From positions 1 through 64,000 of the forward strand of contig NZ_LWBL02000030.1 in NCBI RefSeq assembly GCF_001644195.2: 64,000 nt of DNA, given 5' to 3'. Made by a program: the position numbers and the translations under genes. Source of the stretch: Bacillus marinisedimentorum. Lineage in GTDB: Bacteria > Bacillota > Bacilli > Bacillales > Bacillaceae_O. Within the stretch, counting starts at the first letter, position 1, and each line of letters begins with the position of its first letter. Below are positions 35,604 to 44,136 of this stretch, piece by piece. The notes beneath the pieces were generated by a model. That model searched no databases and was not told the origin of the DNA. It saw only the letters and a list, made by a program, of their open reading frames with translations.

Positions 35604-36677
35604 GTGGAGAGGAAGAAGGTGCTTATCGTAGATGATTCCGCATTTATGCGGAAAGTCATTTCCGATTTCATCGCAAAAGATGCCCGCCTTGAGGTGGCAG
35701 GCACGGCCCGGAACGGGACGGATGCCGTTGAAAAAGCGGCCAGACTGGAACCGGATGTAATAACGATGGATGTCGAAATGCCGGGAATGGACGGGCTGGA
35801 AGCACTGGACTTAATTATGCGCGAAAAGCCGACACCTGTCGTAATGCTGTCGAGTACCACATTTGAAGGCGCCCAAAACGCAATTAAAGCGATGGAATTG
35901 GGAGCGGTGGATTTTGTGGCAAAGACCTCGGGGCCGATTTCATTAGATCTTCATACAGTGCAGCAGGAATTGACGGATAAAGTATACACCGCCGCTGGTG
36001 CCAACATGAACGCCTTTACATCCGCTGTTTCAACAAGTCCCGCGATTACCGGCAGCAAGGAAAAGACAGCACAAGCATCCGTTTCCAAACAGGCAAGAGG
36101 AAACCTTGTGCTGATCGGCACTTCTACAGGCGGTCCACGAGCGCTTCAGGAGGTACTGAAGAACCTTCCTGCTTCCCTGCCGGCTCCGATTCTTGTTGTC
36201 CAGCATATGCCGCCTGGTTTCACAAAATCACTGGCCGGGCGGCTTGACGCGTTGTCAGCCATAACCGTAAAGGAAGCAGAGGAAGGCGAGATTTTAAGAG
36301 CCGGCACTGTTTACATTGCTCCAGGCGGATACCACATGACAGTTAAGGCTGTCGGACGTTCCCTGGCGGTTATGCTGGATCAATCCGAACCTGTGAACGG
36401 ACATAGGCCTTCTGTCGATCGCTTGTTCCAATCGGTCTCCCGGCTTTCCGGCATTTGGGTGACGGCGGTGGTTTTGACAGGCATGGGCTCAGACGGAACA
36501 GAAGGCATCTGTTCCTTAAAAGAAGATCAATATACATACATTCTGGCAGAATCGGAAGAAACGGCAATTGTTTATGGGATGCCGAAAACGGCTGTCAATA
36601 CAGGGAAAGTGGATAAAATCGCACCGCTCGGCGAGATTGCCGGAGAGATTGCAAAACGATACAAAGATAGGGAGTGA
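35604..36677 (+). CDS. cheB: Chemotaxis protein-glutamate methylesterase CheB
   Basis: Removes methyl groups from chemoreceptors and deamidates glutamines; activated by phosphorylation. The receiver domain has VLIVDDSAFMRK and the Asp in ITMDVEMPGMDGLEAL. The catalytic domain from about residue 165 has the Ser motif IGTSTGGPRALQ, His in VQHMPPGFTKS, and Asp in LTGMGSDGTEG. GTG 35604 gives 357 aa, the length of B. subtilis CheB, with AGGGGTGA upstream. GTG 35595, which overlaps flhG by 4 nt, is an alternative that adds three residues. Confidence 0.96.
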   Translation: MERKKVLIVDDSAFMRKVISDFIAKDARLEVAGTARNGTDAVEKAARLEPDVITMDVEMPGMDGLEALDLIMREKPTPVVMLSSTTFEGAQNAIKAMELGAVDFVAKTSGPISLDLHTVQQELTDKVYTAAGANMNAFTSAVSTSPAITGSKEKTAQASVSKQARGNLVLIGTSTGGPRALQEVLKNLPASLPAPILVVQHMPPGFTKSLAGRLDALSAITVKEAEEGEILRAGTVYIAPGGYHMTVKAVGRSLAVMLDQSEPVNGHRPSVDRLFQSVSRLSGIWVTAVVLTGMGSDGTEGICSLKEDQYTYILAESEETAIVYGMPKTAVNTGKVDKIAPLGEIAGEIAKRYKDRE

Positions 36678-36681
36678 TTAA

Positions 36682-38715
36682 ATGGAAACAAGCCAGTACC
36701 TGGAAATGTTTATCGATGAAAGCAATGAACATCTGCAAAATATGAATGACCAGCTCCTGCTGCTTGAAAAAAACCCCGGAGACCTGGCCATTGTCAATGA
36801 AGTTTTCCGGTCAGCCCACACACTTAAAGGGATGTCAGCGACAATGGGGTATGAAGATCTGGCAAACCTTACCCATAAGATGGAAAATGTGCTGGATAGT
36901 ATCCGTAATGAGAACCTGCAAGTGAATGCAGATATTCTTGATGTTGTTTTTAAAGCGACCGGCCGCCTTGAAGAAATGGTTGAATCGATTTCTTCAGGAG
37001 GTGACGGCCGCTCACAAGTCAATGAAGTTGTCCTCGAACTGGAAAAAATCGAAAAAGGTGAAAACAACGAAAACAGTGTCTCTGTCAAAGCCGGGGAAGG
37101 AGCGGCTGGAGAACCACAAAATTTTGAAGAACAATATGACGATTTCGAGTTAACGGTACTTCAGCAATCGGCGGAACAGGGGTTTTCTGGTTTCCAGGTC
37201 AATGTGACCCTGGCAGATGACTGCCTTTTGAAGGCAGCCCGTGTTTATATGGTGTTCGAGGTGCTGGAACAGGTCAGTGAAGTGATCAAATCGACACCAT
37301 CAGTTGAAAAACTCGAAGAAGAGGAATTTGAAAACGGTTTTGTAGTAACCATCGTTTCGAAAGAATCCGCTGATGATTTGAAAGAAAGGATTTTAAAAGT
37401 TTCTGAGGTTAGTATGGTTGAAGTTTTCCAGTTAGACGCGGATCACATCTCCGGTATTAAGAAGTATAAGGAACAAGAGGATGAACATGCACCGAGTGAG
37501 GAGCCGGAAAAGGAAAAGCAGGCTTCTGTCCAAGCTGCTGAAAGAAATGAGAAAGTGAAAACTGCCGGAAATAAAACGATTCGGGTTAATATCGAGCGTC
37601 TCGACCGGCTGATGAACTTGTTTGAAGAACTCGTTATAGACAGGGGCAGGCTTGAGCAAATATCCACTGAACTCGGACACAGCGGTTTGCAGGAAACGGT
37701 GGAAAGGATGTCGAGGATTTCGGGGGACTTGCAAAACATCATTCTAAACATGCGGATGGTGCCAGTTGAACAGGTGTTCAACCGTTTCCCGCGTATGGTG
37801 AGGCAGCTTGCGAGAGACTTGAATAAAGAAATCGACTTAGAAATTATCGGGGCAGAAACCGAACTGGACAGGACGGTAATTGATGAAATCGGTGATCCGC
37901 TGGTCCATCTTATCCGTAATGCCATCGACCATGGCATCGAAATGCCGGATGAACGAAGGGGTAAAAAGAAACAGGTTAATGGGACAGTGAAATTGCAGGC
38001 ATATCACAGCGGCAACCATGTGTTTATTGAAATTGAGGATGATGGTGCGGGCATCAACAGAGAAAAGGTGCTTAAAAAAGCGGTTGATAAAGGCATCATC
38101 ACGAAAGAAGCTGGTGAACAGATGTCCGACAGCCGGGTAAATGAACTGATCATGGCTTCAGGCTTCTCGACTGCTGATGTGATTTCAGACATTTCAGGAC
38201 GCGGTGTCGGTCTTGATGTCGTTAAAAATACGATTGAATCCCTCGGTGGCTCAATTGGAATTGAGTCCGAATTGGGACTTGGAACCAAGTTTTCGATCCA
38301 GCTGCCGCTTACTCTGTCCATCATTTCGGTCATGCTTGTTGAAGTTGAACAAGAAAAGTACGCAGTTCCGCTGTCGTCCATCATCGAAACAGCGATCATC
38401 AAAAAGAGCGACATATTAAGCGCCCATAACCAGAAAGTGATCGATTTTCGCGGCAGGGTTGTCCCGCTGGTATTTCTGAAGGACATTTTTGATGTGCCGG
38501 GAACCGAGAAAGACGAATCGATGCATTCTGTCGTCATCACGAGGAAAGGTGACAAAATGGCCGGTCTTGTTGTCGACTCGTTCATCGGTCAGCAGGAAAT
38601 TGTCTTGAAATCCCTCGGCAGTTATTTGGCCGGCGTTTTCGCCATCTCAGGCGCCACCATACTTGGAGACGGACAAGTGGCCCTAATTATCGACAGCAAT
38701 GCCCTGATCAGGTAA
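36682..38715 (+). CDS. cheA: Chemotaxis histidine kinase CheA
   Basis: Sensor kinase that phosphorylates CheY and CheB. Domains in order: P1 phosphotransfer with His46 in FRSAHTLKGMSATMGY; P2 CheY/CheB-binding at about residues 150-260; P3 dimerisation with RLDRLMNLFEELVIDRGRL; P4 kinase with N box LVHLIRNAIDHGIE, G1 IEDDGAGI and G2 ISGRGVGLDVV; and P5, a CheW-like domain at about residues 530-670. At 677 aa all five domains are present. The gap to cheW, 83 nt, is the longest inside the chemotaxis part of the operon. Confidence 0.98.
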   Translation: METSQYLEMFIDESNEHLQNMNDQLLLLEKNPGDLAIVNEVFRSAHTLKGMSATMGYEDLANLTHKMENVLDSIRNENLQVNADILDVVFKATGRLEEMVESISSGGDGRSQVNEVVLELEKIEKGENNENSVSVKAGEGAAGEPQNFEEQYDDFELTVLQQSAEQGFSGFQVNVTLADDCLLKAARVYMVFEVLEQVSEVIKSTPSVEKLEEEEFENGFVVTIVSKESADDLKERILKVSEVSMVEVFQLDADHISGIKKYKEQEDEHAPSEEPEKEKQASVQAAERNEKVKTAGNKTIRVNIERLDRLMNLFEELVIDRGRLEQISTELGHSGLQETVERMSRISGDLQNIILNMRMVPVEQVFNRFPRMVRQLARDLNKEIDLEIIGAETELDRTVIDEIGDPLVHLIRNAIDHGIEMPDERRGKKKQVNGTVKLQAYHSGNHVFIEIEDDGAGINREKVLKKAVDKGIITKEAGEQMSDSRVNELIMASGFSTADVISDISGRGVGLDVVKNTIESLGGSIGIESELGLGTKFSIQLPLTLSIISVMLVEVEQEKYAVPLSSIIETAIIKKSDILSAHNQKVIDFRGRVVPLVFLKDIFDVPGTEKDESMHSVVITRKGDKMAGLVVDSFIGQQEIVLKSLGSYLAGVFAISGATILGDGQVALIIDSNALIR

Positions 38716-38798
38716 AACATTCGAACTTAAGTCCACATTTACGGAGGAAGAAAAGATATTTCTATTAACATAACAGTATAAAAAAGTGAGGGATTACA

Positions 38799-39272
38799 AT
38801 GTCAGAATCTGCTGTTGCAAATGATTTGAAAGTAATTGTGTTCCAATTGAAAGACGAAGAATACGGAGTGCCGGTCCAGCAAGTCCTGTCAATTGAGAGA
38901 ATGCAGCACATCACAAGGGTCCCTTCCACACCCGAGTTTGTGAAGGGGGTCATCAATCTCCGCGGGGTCGTTACACCGATCATTGATTTGAGAAGCCGAT
39001 TTGATCTTGAAGAAACAGAGTACGGTGAAAGTACGAGAATCATCATCGTTACAGTGGGAGAAATGGAAGTCGGTCTCATAGTCGATGCCGCCAATGATGT
39101 CATCGATATAGACGGCGGGCAGCTCGAACCTCCTCCTCAGGTAATCGGTGCAGTGGAAGCTGATTATATAAAAGGAGTGGCCAGGCTGGAAAAACGCCTT
39201 CTTGTCATTCTGAACCTTGACAAGGTTTTTAACGATGAGGAAGTAGACGATCTTAAAGCAATAGAGGGTTAA
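38799..39272 (+). CDS. cheW: Chemotaxis coupling protein CheW
   Basis: Scaffold that links receptors to CheA. It consists of a single CheW domain: VIVFQLKDEEYGVPVQQVLSI near the start, then VPSTPEFVKGVINLRGVVTPIIDLRSRF (residues 46-73) and RIIIVTVGEMEVGLIVDAANDV. At 157 aa it is standard. An isolated GGAGG at 38743-38747 lies about 50 nt upstream; the gene's own ribosome site is GTGAGG. cheC follows after 3 nt. Confidence 0.97.
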   Translation: MSESAVANDLKVIVFQLKDEEYGVPVQQVLSIERMQHITRVPSTPEFVKGVINLRGVVTPIIDLRSRFDLEETEYGESTRIIIVTVGEMEVGLIVDAANDVIDIDGGQLEPPPQVIGAVEADYIKGVARLEKRLLVILNLDKVFNDEEVDDLKAIEG

Positions 39273-39275
39273 GAG

Positions 39276-39917
39276 ATGTTATTTTATAAGAATTTCAGTT
39301 CCTATCATATGGATGTATTGAAAGAAATCGGAAATATTGGCGCAGGCCATGCGGCAACAGCACTGTCAAATTTACTTAACCAAACAGTCGACATGAAAGT
39401 CCCTGATGTTTCCATCGTGAAATTCGACGATTTAATGGAAAAAGTAGGCGGTGCGGACCATCTTGTTGCCGGTGTTTTCCTTAGAATCGAAGGGGATGCT
39501 CCCGGGAGCCTGTATTTTCTTCTTTCCCTTGAAGAAGCAGAAATGCTTGTCAGGAGGATAACAGGTGACACCTCGCTCTCCTTCAAGGAACCGCCTTATC
39601 CTGAAATGGGTTTATCCGCCTTTTGTGAAGTCGGCAATATTCTCGCGGGTTCATATCTTTCTTCCCTTGCCGATTTTACCGGAATGAACCTGCACCCGAG
39701 CGTACCGGCAACCGCCATCGATCTTGCCGGTGCACTCCTGAGCTACGGCCTTATCGAACTGTCTCAGGAAAGTGATTATGCCATCGTCATAGACACAGCC
39801 TTCATAGAGCACGGGAATGCGAAGGCAAACCACTTGAACGGCCATTTCCTGGTACTGCCTGACCCACCGTCTTTTGATGTCATTTTCCGCTCTCTGGGAG
39901 TCCCGTCTGATGGTTAA
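39276..39917 (+). CDS. cheC: CheY-P phosphatase CheC
   Basis: Phosphatase that hydrolyses CheY-P and is stimulated by CheD as part of adaptation in Bacillus-type chemotaxis. Two phosphatase motifs are visible: MDVLKEIGNIGAGHAATALS with a Pro about 20 residues later, and MGLSAFCEVGNILAGSYLS. There is no SpoA domain, which distinguishes it from FliY. At 213 aa the length is normal. The last 8 nt overlap cheD, so the two interacting proteins are probably made in coupled amounts. Confidence 0.97.
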   Translation: MLFYKNFSSYHMDVLKEIGNIGAGHAATALSNLLNQTVDMKVPDVSIVKFDDLMEKVGGADHLVAGVFLRIEGDAPGSLYFLLSLEEAEMLVRRITGDTSLSFKEPPYPEMGLSAFCEVGNILAGSYLSSLADFTGMNLHPSVPATAIDLAGALLSYGLIELSQESDYAIVIDTAFIEHGNAKANHLNGHFLVLPDPPSFDVIFRSLGVPSDG

Positions 39918-40407
39918 GCAGGCGGTTGTCGTGAAGGTCGGAATTGCCGACCTTAATACGGTAAGGCCGCCGGATGTCATCAGGACGTCAGGGCTTGGAT
40001 CCTGTGTCGGGGTCATCCTGTTTGACAAAATTTCCGGGTTGGCAGGCCTTGCCCATATCATGCTTCCTGACTCGGCGCTTGCAAAGAACGGCCAGTTCAA
40101 TGAAGCGAAGTATGCGGATACATCCATTGATAAGCTGCTGAGCACTTTGATGGGCCAGGGTGCCGGCAAACACCGGCTGAAAGCGAAAATCGCCGGTGGA
40201 GCCCAGATGTTCCAGTTTGCGGGCGGCCAGGATATGATGAGAATCGGCCAGAGGAATGTTGAAGCCGTTAAAAAGCGGCTCGGATATCACCGCATTCCAA
40301 TTACAGCAGAAGATACCGGCGGACACAGCGGCCGTACAATCGAATTCGATCCCCAAACAGGGGTGCTGACTGTCAGGACAGTCAATAGGGGAGTGCAATG
40401 TCTATGA
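39910..40407 (+). CDS. cheD: Chemoreceptor glutamine deamidase CheD
   Basis: Deamidates receptor glutamines and binds CheC. The catalytic Cys is in the signature RTSGLGSCVGVILFD, with the catalytic His in GLAHIMLPDS. The later block KAKIAGGAQMFQF and DTGGHSGRTIEFDPQTG are also typical. I chose ATG 39910 (GGGAGT upstream) over an in-frame ATG 39874 inside cheC, because the product then begins MVKQAVVVKVGIAD like its homologues. The length is 165 aa. It overlaps the next gene by 10 nt. Confidence 0.97.
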   Translation: MVKQAVVVKVGIADLNTVRPPDVIRTSGLGSCVGVILFDKISGLAGLAHIMLPDSALAKNGQFNEAKYADTSIDKLLSTLMGQGAGKHRLKAKIAGGAQMFQFAGGQDMMRIGQRNVEAVKKRLGYHRIPITAEDTGGHSGRTIEFDPQTGVLTVRTVNRGVQCL

Positions 40408-40781
40408 TGTACAAAGGTTTGCGCTTTAACTTCTATACCGGATTAAGCGGAGCCTTGTTTGTGATTTTTCTCTCGTCAGTCCGGAATGGGTGGACCGTTT
40501 CCTTAATGAGGGGAATCATCGGTTTTATCTTGTTTTTTGCAGCGGCATATTGGTTTCGGTTCGCAATGACATATGTGATCCGGGAAACTGAAAAACAATC
40601 TGATATGCCGTCACCTGTCCCGGATGAGAAGGGAGGGCATACGAAGAATGATACGTCAGGCCAACAGGCGGATTTTGAACCTTATAGCCCTGCTGAAAAC
40701 TTCCAGTTGGCCGAAGATGAGGCTCAAAAAGTTTCAAGGCATATTAAGGAAATGTTTAAAGAAGATGACAAACCGAATTGA
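40398..40781 (+). CDS. Unrecognised small membrane protein between cheD and sigD
   Basis: I do not recognise this 127-aa protein. It has two probable membrane segments near the N-terminus, residues about 12-28 (FYTGLSGALFVIFLSSV) and 38-60 (RGIIGFILFFAAAYWFRFAMTYV). A hydrophilic, acidic tail of about 65 residues ends in EAQKVSRHIKEMFKEDD. The ribosome site GGGGAG lies 4 nt before ATG 40398; ATG 40404 is a possible alternative. It overlaps cheD by 10 nt and ends 11 nt before sigD, so it is clearly a member of the operon. B. subtilis has no gene here as far as I recall. A function in motility is inferred from position only. Confidence 0.85.
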   Translation: MSMMYKGLRFNFYTGLSGALFVIFLSSVRNGWTVSLMRGIIGFILFFAAAYWFRFAMTYVIRETEKQSDMPSPVPDEKGGHTKNDTSGQQADFEPYSPAENFQLAEDEAQKVSRHIKEMFKEDDKPN

Positions 40782-40792
40782 GGGGGATCTAA

Positions 40793-41560
40793 ATGAACTA
40801 CGCATGTAATGAGGATCAATATTACTGGCAAAGTTGGATATCACAGCGCGATTCTCATGCGGGCGATTATTTGGTAAGGCTTTATATGCCCCTTGTCCAA
40901 TACCATGTCCAGCGGATTGCCACCGGGCTGCCGAAAAACATTCACAGGGATGACTTGAAAAGCTACGGGATGCTGGGACTGTATGATGCTCTTCATAAAT
41001 TCGATCCGGACAGGGATTTGAAATTTGATACATATGCTTCATTCAGGATACGGGGAGCGATTCTCGACGGCTTGAGAAAAGACGACTGGATGCCTCGGAG
41101 CTTGCGCGATAAACTGAAGAAAATTGAAGCGGCCCAGGAACGGCTGGAGCAGAAGCATATGAGAGATGTAAGTCCTGCAGAAATCGCGAATGAAGCTGGG
41201 ATGGCGAGAGAAGAAGTATATGAAGCGGTGAGGGAAGGTTTTGCAGCCAATATCCTTTCAATTGATGAATCCCCCCCGGATGATGAGAGCGGGACAGAAC
41301 AGGGAAGCTATACTCTCCGTGACGATAAAGTCCCGACACCTGAGGAAGAGGCTTTAAAAGAGGAGCTGTATAAAGACCTGTCCGGGGTCATTTCCCGGTT
41401 AAATGAAAAAGAACAATTGGTTGTCAGCCTGTTCTATCAGGAAGAACTGACCCTTACTGAAATCGGCGACGTATTGGGCCTTTCAACATCGCGGATTTCA
41501 CAGATTCACTCCAAGGCGCTTTTCCGCTTGAAAACATTACTTATGAAAAAAATGAAATGA
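40793..41560 (+). CDS. sigD: RNA polymerase sigma factor SigD (FliA type)
   Basis: Sigma factor for late flagellar, chemotaxis and autolysin genes. Region 2 includes LPKNIHRDDLKSYGMLGLYDALHKFDPDRDLKFDTYASFRIRGAILDGLR (residues about 44-93). Region 3 has EIANEAGMAREEVYEAV, and region 4 has the helix-turn-helix LTLTEIGDVLGLSTSRISQIHSKALFRLK. At 255 aa it is the usual length. It sits near the end of the long operon, a location that in B. subtilis limits its expression and creates motile and non-motile subpopulations. The ribosome site is GAGGGGGAT. Confidence 0.98.
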   Translation: MNYACNEDQYYWQSWISQRDSHAGDYLVRLYMPLVQYHVQRIATGLPKNIHRDDLKSYGMLGLYDALHKFDPDRDLKFDTYASFRIRGAILDGLRKDDWMPRSLRDKLKKIEAAQERLEQKHMRDVSPAEIANEAGMAREEVYEAVREGFAANILSIDESPPDDESGTEQGSYTLRDDKVPTPEEEALKEELYKDLSGVISRLNEKEQLVVSLFYQEELTLTEIGDVLGLSTSRISQIHSKALFRLKTLLMKKMK

Positions 41561-41588
41561 ACTGAGTTAACAAGAAAGAGGTGCAGAA

Positions 41589-42971
41589 ATGGATACCCTG
41601 GTCCTCGATGATTTTATGACTGTTCATATCGCTCCAGATAAAATGAGTGCCACACTCGTGCATAAACAGGCGCTGCCCGAGGAGTTTACCGGCTTCACGG
41701 AACAGCTTTTATTACAATTCGTCCACGAACAAGGCATAACCGCAGGAATATGCGGAGAGGCTCTCGCCGAAGCTGCCGAAAATCCGGCCAGGCTGGAAGA
41801 ACCTCTGTGCATCGCTGAAGGCAGACACCCCGTAAAAGGTTCAGATGGATATTTGCAAAGTGAATTGCAGGAAGACAAACACGGAATATCGAATAAGGAA
41901 AAAGTGAACTTCTGGGAACTGAATAAGATCCCTATCGTCTCAAAAGACCAAAGAATAGCTGTAGTGGTGGCGCCGGGTAAAGGGGAAAACGGGATGGACA
42001 TATTCGGTGCAGAGATTGCTGCCACTCCCGGGAAACCGTTTCAGCTGCGGCCTGGAAAAAATATCGCAATTAATGAAAAAACGGGAACTGTCACAGCCTT
42101 GACGGATGGCCAGGTGAGCATTTCCGGCCGCTCGATAAATGTTTTTCCGGTATATGAAGTTGCGGGCGACCTTGATATGAAAACGGGAAACATCGACTTT
42201 CCCGGCAACGTCCTGATCAAGGGGAATGTACCAGGGGGATTTCAAATAAAAGCGAAGGGCGATATCCGGGTGATGGGGCTTGTGGAGGGCGCATCCCTGT
42301 CAGCAGGAGGTTCGGTTATCATAAATGGAGGCATGGTCGCGGCCAATAAGGGGTTCATCCGGGCCGAGGAACACGTGAAAGTCACCTACATAAACCAGGG
42401 AAACGTTGAAGCGGGCAAATCGATCATTGTAAGTAAGTCGGTCATGCACAGCCTGCTTACAGCCGGGGAAGATATCATTTGTGAACATGGACATGCCGTA
42501 GGAGGATCCCTGTCTGCTGGAAGATTCATTAAAGTCAAGGAAGGCGGAAATAAGCTGCAAACGCGGACTGATTTTTATTTAGGCGTAAATCAGCGCACGC
42601 TGGATCAACACAAGCAGCTGAGCAGGAGAAAACAGGAATTGGAAGATCAAAAAGCCCAGCTCGCGAAAATTGGACAGAAACTCGAACAGCTCCAAAACGA
42701 GCGGGGCCTGTCGGGAAAAGAGAGAATTTTGTTTCTGAGGCAAAAAAACAACTTGAAGGAAACTTCAGACGAACTAGCCTTTATTTTTGATGAACTTTAC
42801 GACATAGAAAAGAAAATGGACGGAAATAGATCCGCCGAAATGATAGTGACAGAGAATCTTTTTCCCAATGTGGATATCAATTTTGGAAAATACCGGCGGC
42901 GGATCCGCACGCCGGCTAAGCATATAAAGGTCAAGCTGGTCAGCAGCGAAATTACTATTGTGCAGCTTTAA
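41589..42971 (+). CDS. DUF342 / FapA-type polymerisation-domain protein
   Basis: A 460-aa soluble protein of the DUF342 family. The N-terminal 80 residues are a small globular region; the FapA-like core (residues about 85-330) has the family signatures INEKTGTVTALTDGQVSI, then FPGNVLIKGNVPGGFQIKAKGDIRVMGLVEGASLSAGGSVIING (split over residues about 201-245). This Gly/Ile-rich repeating pattern suggests a right-handed beta-helix. A coiled coil spans about residues 335-420. Genes of this family often lie at the end of flagellar operons in Firmicutes. B. subtilis has swrB directly after sigD, so this gene is an addition. Its role is not established; FapA of Vibrio affects polar flagellation. Confidence 0.88.
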   Translation: MDTLVLDDFMTVHIAPDKMSATLVHKQALPEEFTGFTEQLLLQFVHEQGITAGICGEALAEAAENPARLEEPLCIAEGRHPVKGSDGYLQSELQEDKHGISNKEKVNFWELNKIPIVSKDQRIAVVVAPGKGENGMDIFGAEIAATPGKPFQLRPGKNIAINEKTGTVTALTDGQVSISGRSINVFPVYEVAGDLDMKTGNIDFPGNVLIKGNVPGGFQIKAKGDIRVMGLVEGASLSAGGSVIINGGMVAANKGFIRAEEHVKVTYINQGNVEAGKSIIVSKSVMHSLLTAGEDIICEHGHAVGGSLSAGRFIKVKEGGNKLQTRTDFYLGVNQRTLDQHKQLSRRKQELEDQKAQLAKIGQKLEQLQNERGLSGKERILFLRQKNNLKETSDELAFIFDELYDIEKKMDGNRSAEMIVTENLFPNVDINFGKYRRRIRTPAKHIKVKLVSSEITIVQL

Positions 42972-43156
42972 CCGCATTTAATGAGGAAAACAGAATAAAG
43001 GCTGTTGTTCCAATATTGTGTGTTCAAATTCACCCAGTCATCTGATCCGTTGCACTCTGGGATCCGGCTGTAATCTCGCCGGCGCCGTTTGTGTACAGGA
43101 TCTTTCAGAGTCATCCTTCTTTTGAACACTGCCGCCAGGAAAGAAGGGGTGTCATT

Positions 43157-43456
43157 ATGGAGTGGAAAGCAGTAGAAATGCAAGTTGCACTGCCGCGGAC
43201 AAATGAGGCTGCAAGACAGCTGCAGGAAGACCAGCAGCGCGGAAGCAACCTTCAACAGCATCTCGCCGCGGCGAGCGCCGCCGAAGAAACGCGGAAACGG
43301 AAACAAGTGACCGATGCGGGGGTTTCGGACAAAACATCCGATAAAGAAGGAAGGGCAGGCCAGGCAGGTGTAAAAAGCAAGCAGGCTTCGCCTGGCGGCG
43401 ACAATAGGCCGCAATCACACCCGTACAAAGGGAAACGCATTGATTTTAAGGGGTAA
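43157..43456 (+). CDS. Unnamed small basic protein between DUF342 gene and swrB
   Basis: A 99-residue hydrophilic protein without a membrane segment. The N-terminal half, with MQVALPRTNEAARQLQEDQQ followed by an Ala/Glu-rich stretch, is probably helical. The middle is Lys/Ser/Gly-rich and likely disordered, and the C-terminus is HPYKGKRIDFKG. I recall that proteins with an ALPRT start and a HPYKG-type end occur at this place in other Firmicute flagellar operons, without a function. I chose ATG 43157 because AAGGGGTG lies about eight bases upstream; the frame is open to 43091 without a ribosome site. swrB follows after 7 nt. Confidence 0.75.
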   Translation: MEWKAVEMQVALPRTNEAARQLQEDQQRGSNLQQHLAAASAAEETRKRKQVTDAGVSDKTSDKEGRAGQAGVKSKQASPGGDNRPQSHPYKGKRIDFKG

Positions 43457-43463
43457 TGCCAAC

Positions 43464-43973
43464 ATGCTTTCATTAATATTGATAAGCCTTGCTGCCAATG
43501 CAGCACTGGCTTACGGTGTATTCCAGCTCAGAACAAGGCTCGCTGAAACCGAAAGGCGCCAGGTGCAGACAGAAAAAGATATAGAAGAAATGTTTTCAGG
43601 GTATTTGCTTGAGATGGAAGAACAAAACCGGAAACTTGCCGATGTTCTCACATATCAAGATAGAAAAGATGATCCCGGCACCAATTCAGACGCTGCCGCG
43701 GCAGATCATGCGGCGAAAAGCCTTTCCTTATCCGGGACCGGCAACGAGCCGTCCCAAAAACAGCAGGACGGGAATCAACAGGTGCCTGAACAGGGCCTGA
43801 TGGATTCACTGCCTGTCCCCCCTATAGAGACAGATCATCACGATACGGTGTTTTCGTCGGTGGAGTCCCAGGCCTTCCATTTACATGAGCAGGGCTATTC
43901 CGCAGCTGAAATCGCCAAAAAATTGAACAGGGGCAAAACGGAGATTGAACTCATCCTTAAATTTCAGCAATAA
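43464..43973 (+). CDS. swrB: Swarming motility protein SwrB
   Basis: Single-pass membrane protein (YlxL) that in B. subtilis promotes flagellar type III export activation and is needed for swarming. The membrane segment is residues 2-20 (LSLILISLAANAALAYGVF), followed by a coiled coil to about residue 55, a low-complexity linker, and a conserved C-terminal helix-turn-helix-like end QAFHLHEQGYSAAEIAKKLNRGKTEIELILKFQ. I chose ATG 43464, with AAGGGGTAA upstream, giving 169 aa. It is the last gene of the fla/che operon before the rpsB promoter. Confidence 0.93.
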   Translation: MLSLILISLAANAALAYGVFQLRTRLAETERRQVQTEKDIEEMFSGYLLEMEEQNRKLADVLTYQDRKDDPGTNSDAAAADHAAKSLSLSGTGNEPSQKQQDGNQQVPEQGLMDSLPVPPIETDHHDTVFSSVESQAFHLHEQGYSAAEIAKKLNRGKTEIELILKFQQ

Positions 43974-43986
43974 AACAACATAATAC

Positions 43987-44015
43987 TTGATACACGCGTT
44001 CTGTTATGATATATT
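43987..44015 (+). promoter_or_regulatory. Extended -10 promoter of rpsB
   Basis: TTGATA (43987-43992) and TATATT (44010-44015) are exactly 17 bp apart, with TG at 44007-44008 as an extended -10 element. Confidence 0.8.
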
Positions 44016-44037
44016 AACTTTCGGTGTTAATTACACA

Positions 44038-44099
44038 CGCCTGTCGATTTGTGCAGAGGTGCTGCATGTTTGCAGTCCTGTTCGAATATGACACAGGCG
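44038..44099 (+). promoter_or_regulatory. Structured rpsB leader, candidate S2 autoregulatory RNA
   Basis: In the 120-nt leader of rpsB, CGCCTGT (44038-44044) pairs perfectly with ACAGGCG (44093-44099). Inside this closing stem, TGCAG (44052-44056), CTGCA (44062-44066) and TTGCAG (44070-44075) allow two mutually exclusive hairpins, with the middle segment shared. There is no terminator-like T-run, so control of translation is more likely than attenuation. Ribosomal protein leaders upstream of rpsB are known in other bacteria; I cannot assign a named family. Confidence 0.5.
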
Positions 44100-44136
44100 G
44101 AGGACATCAAAAACCAAAAAATCAGGAGGAAACAAA

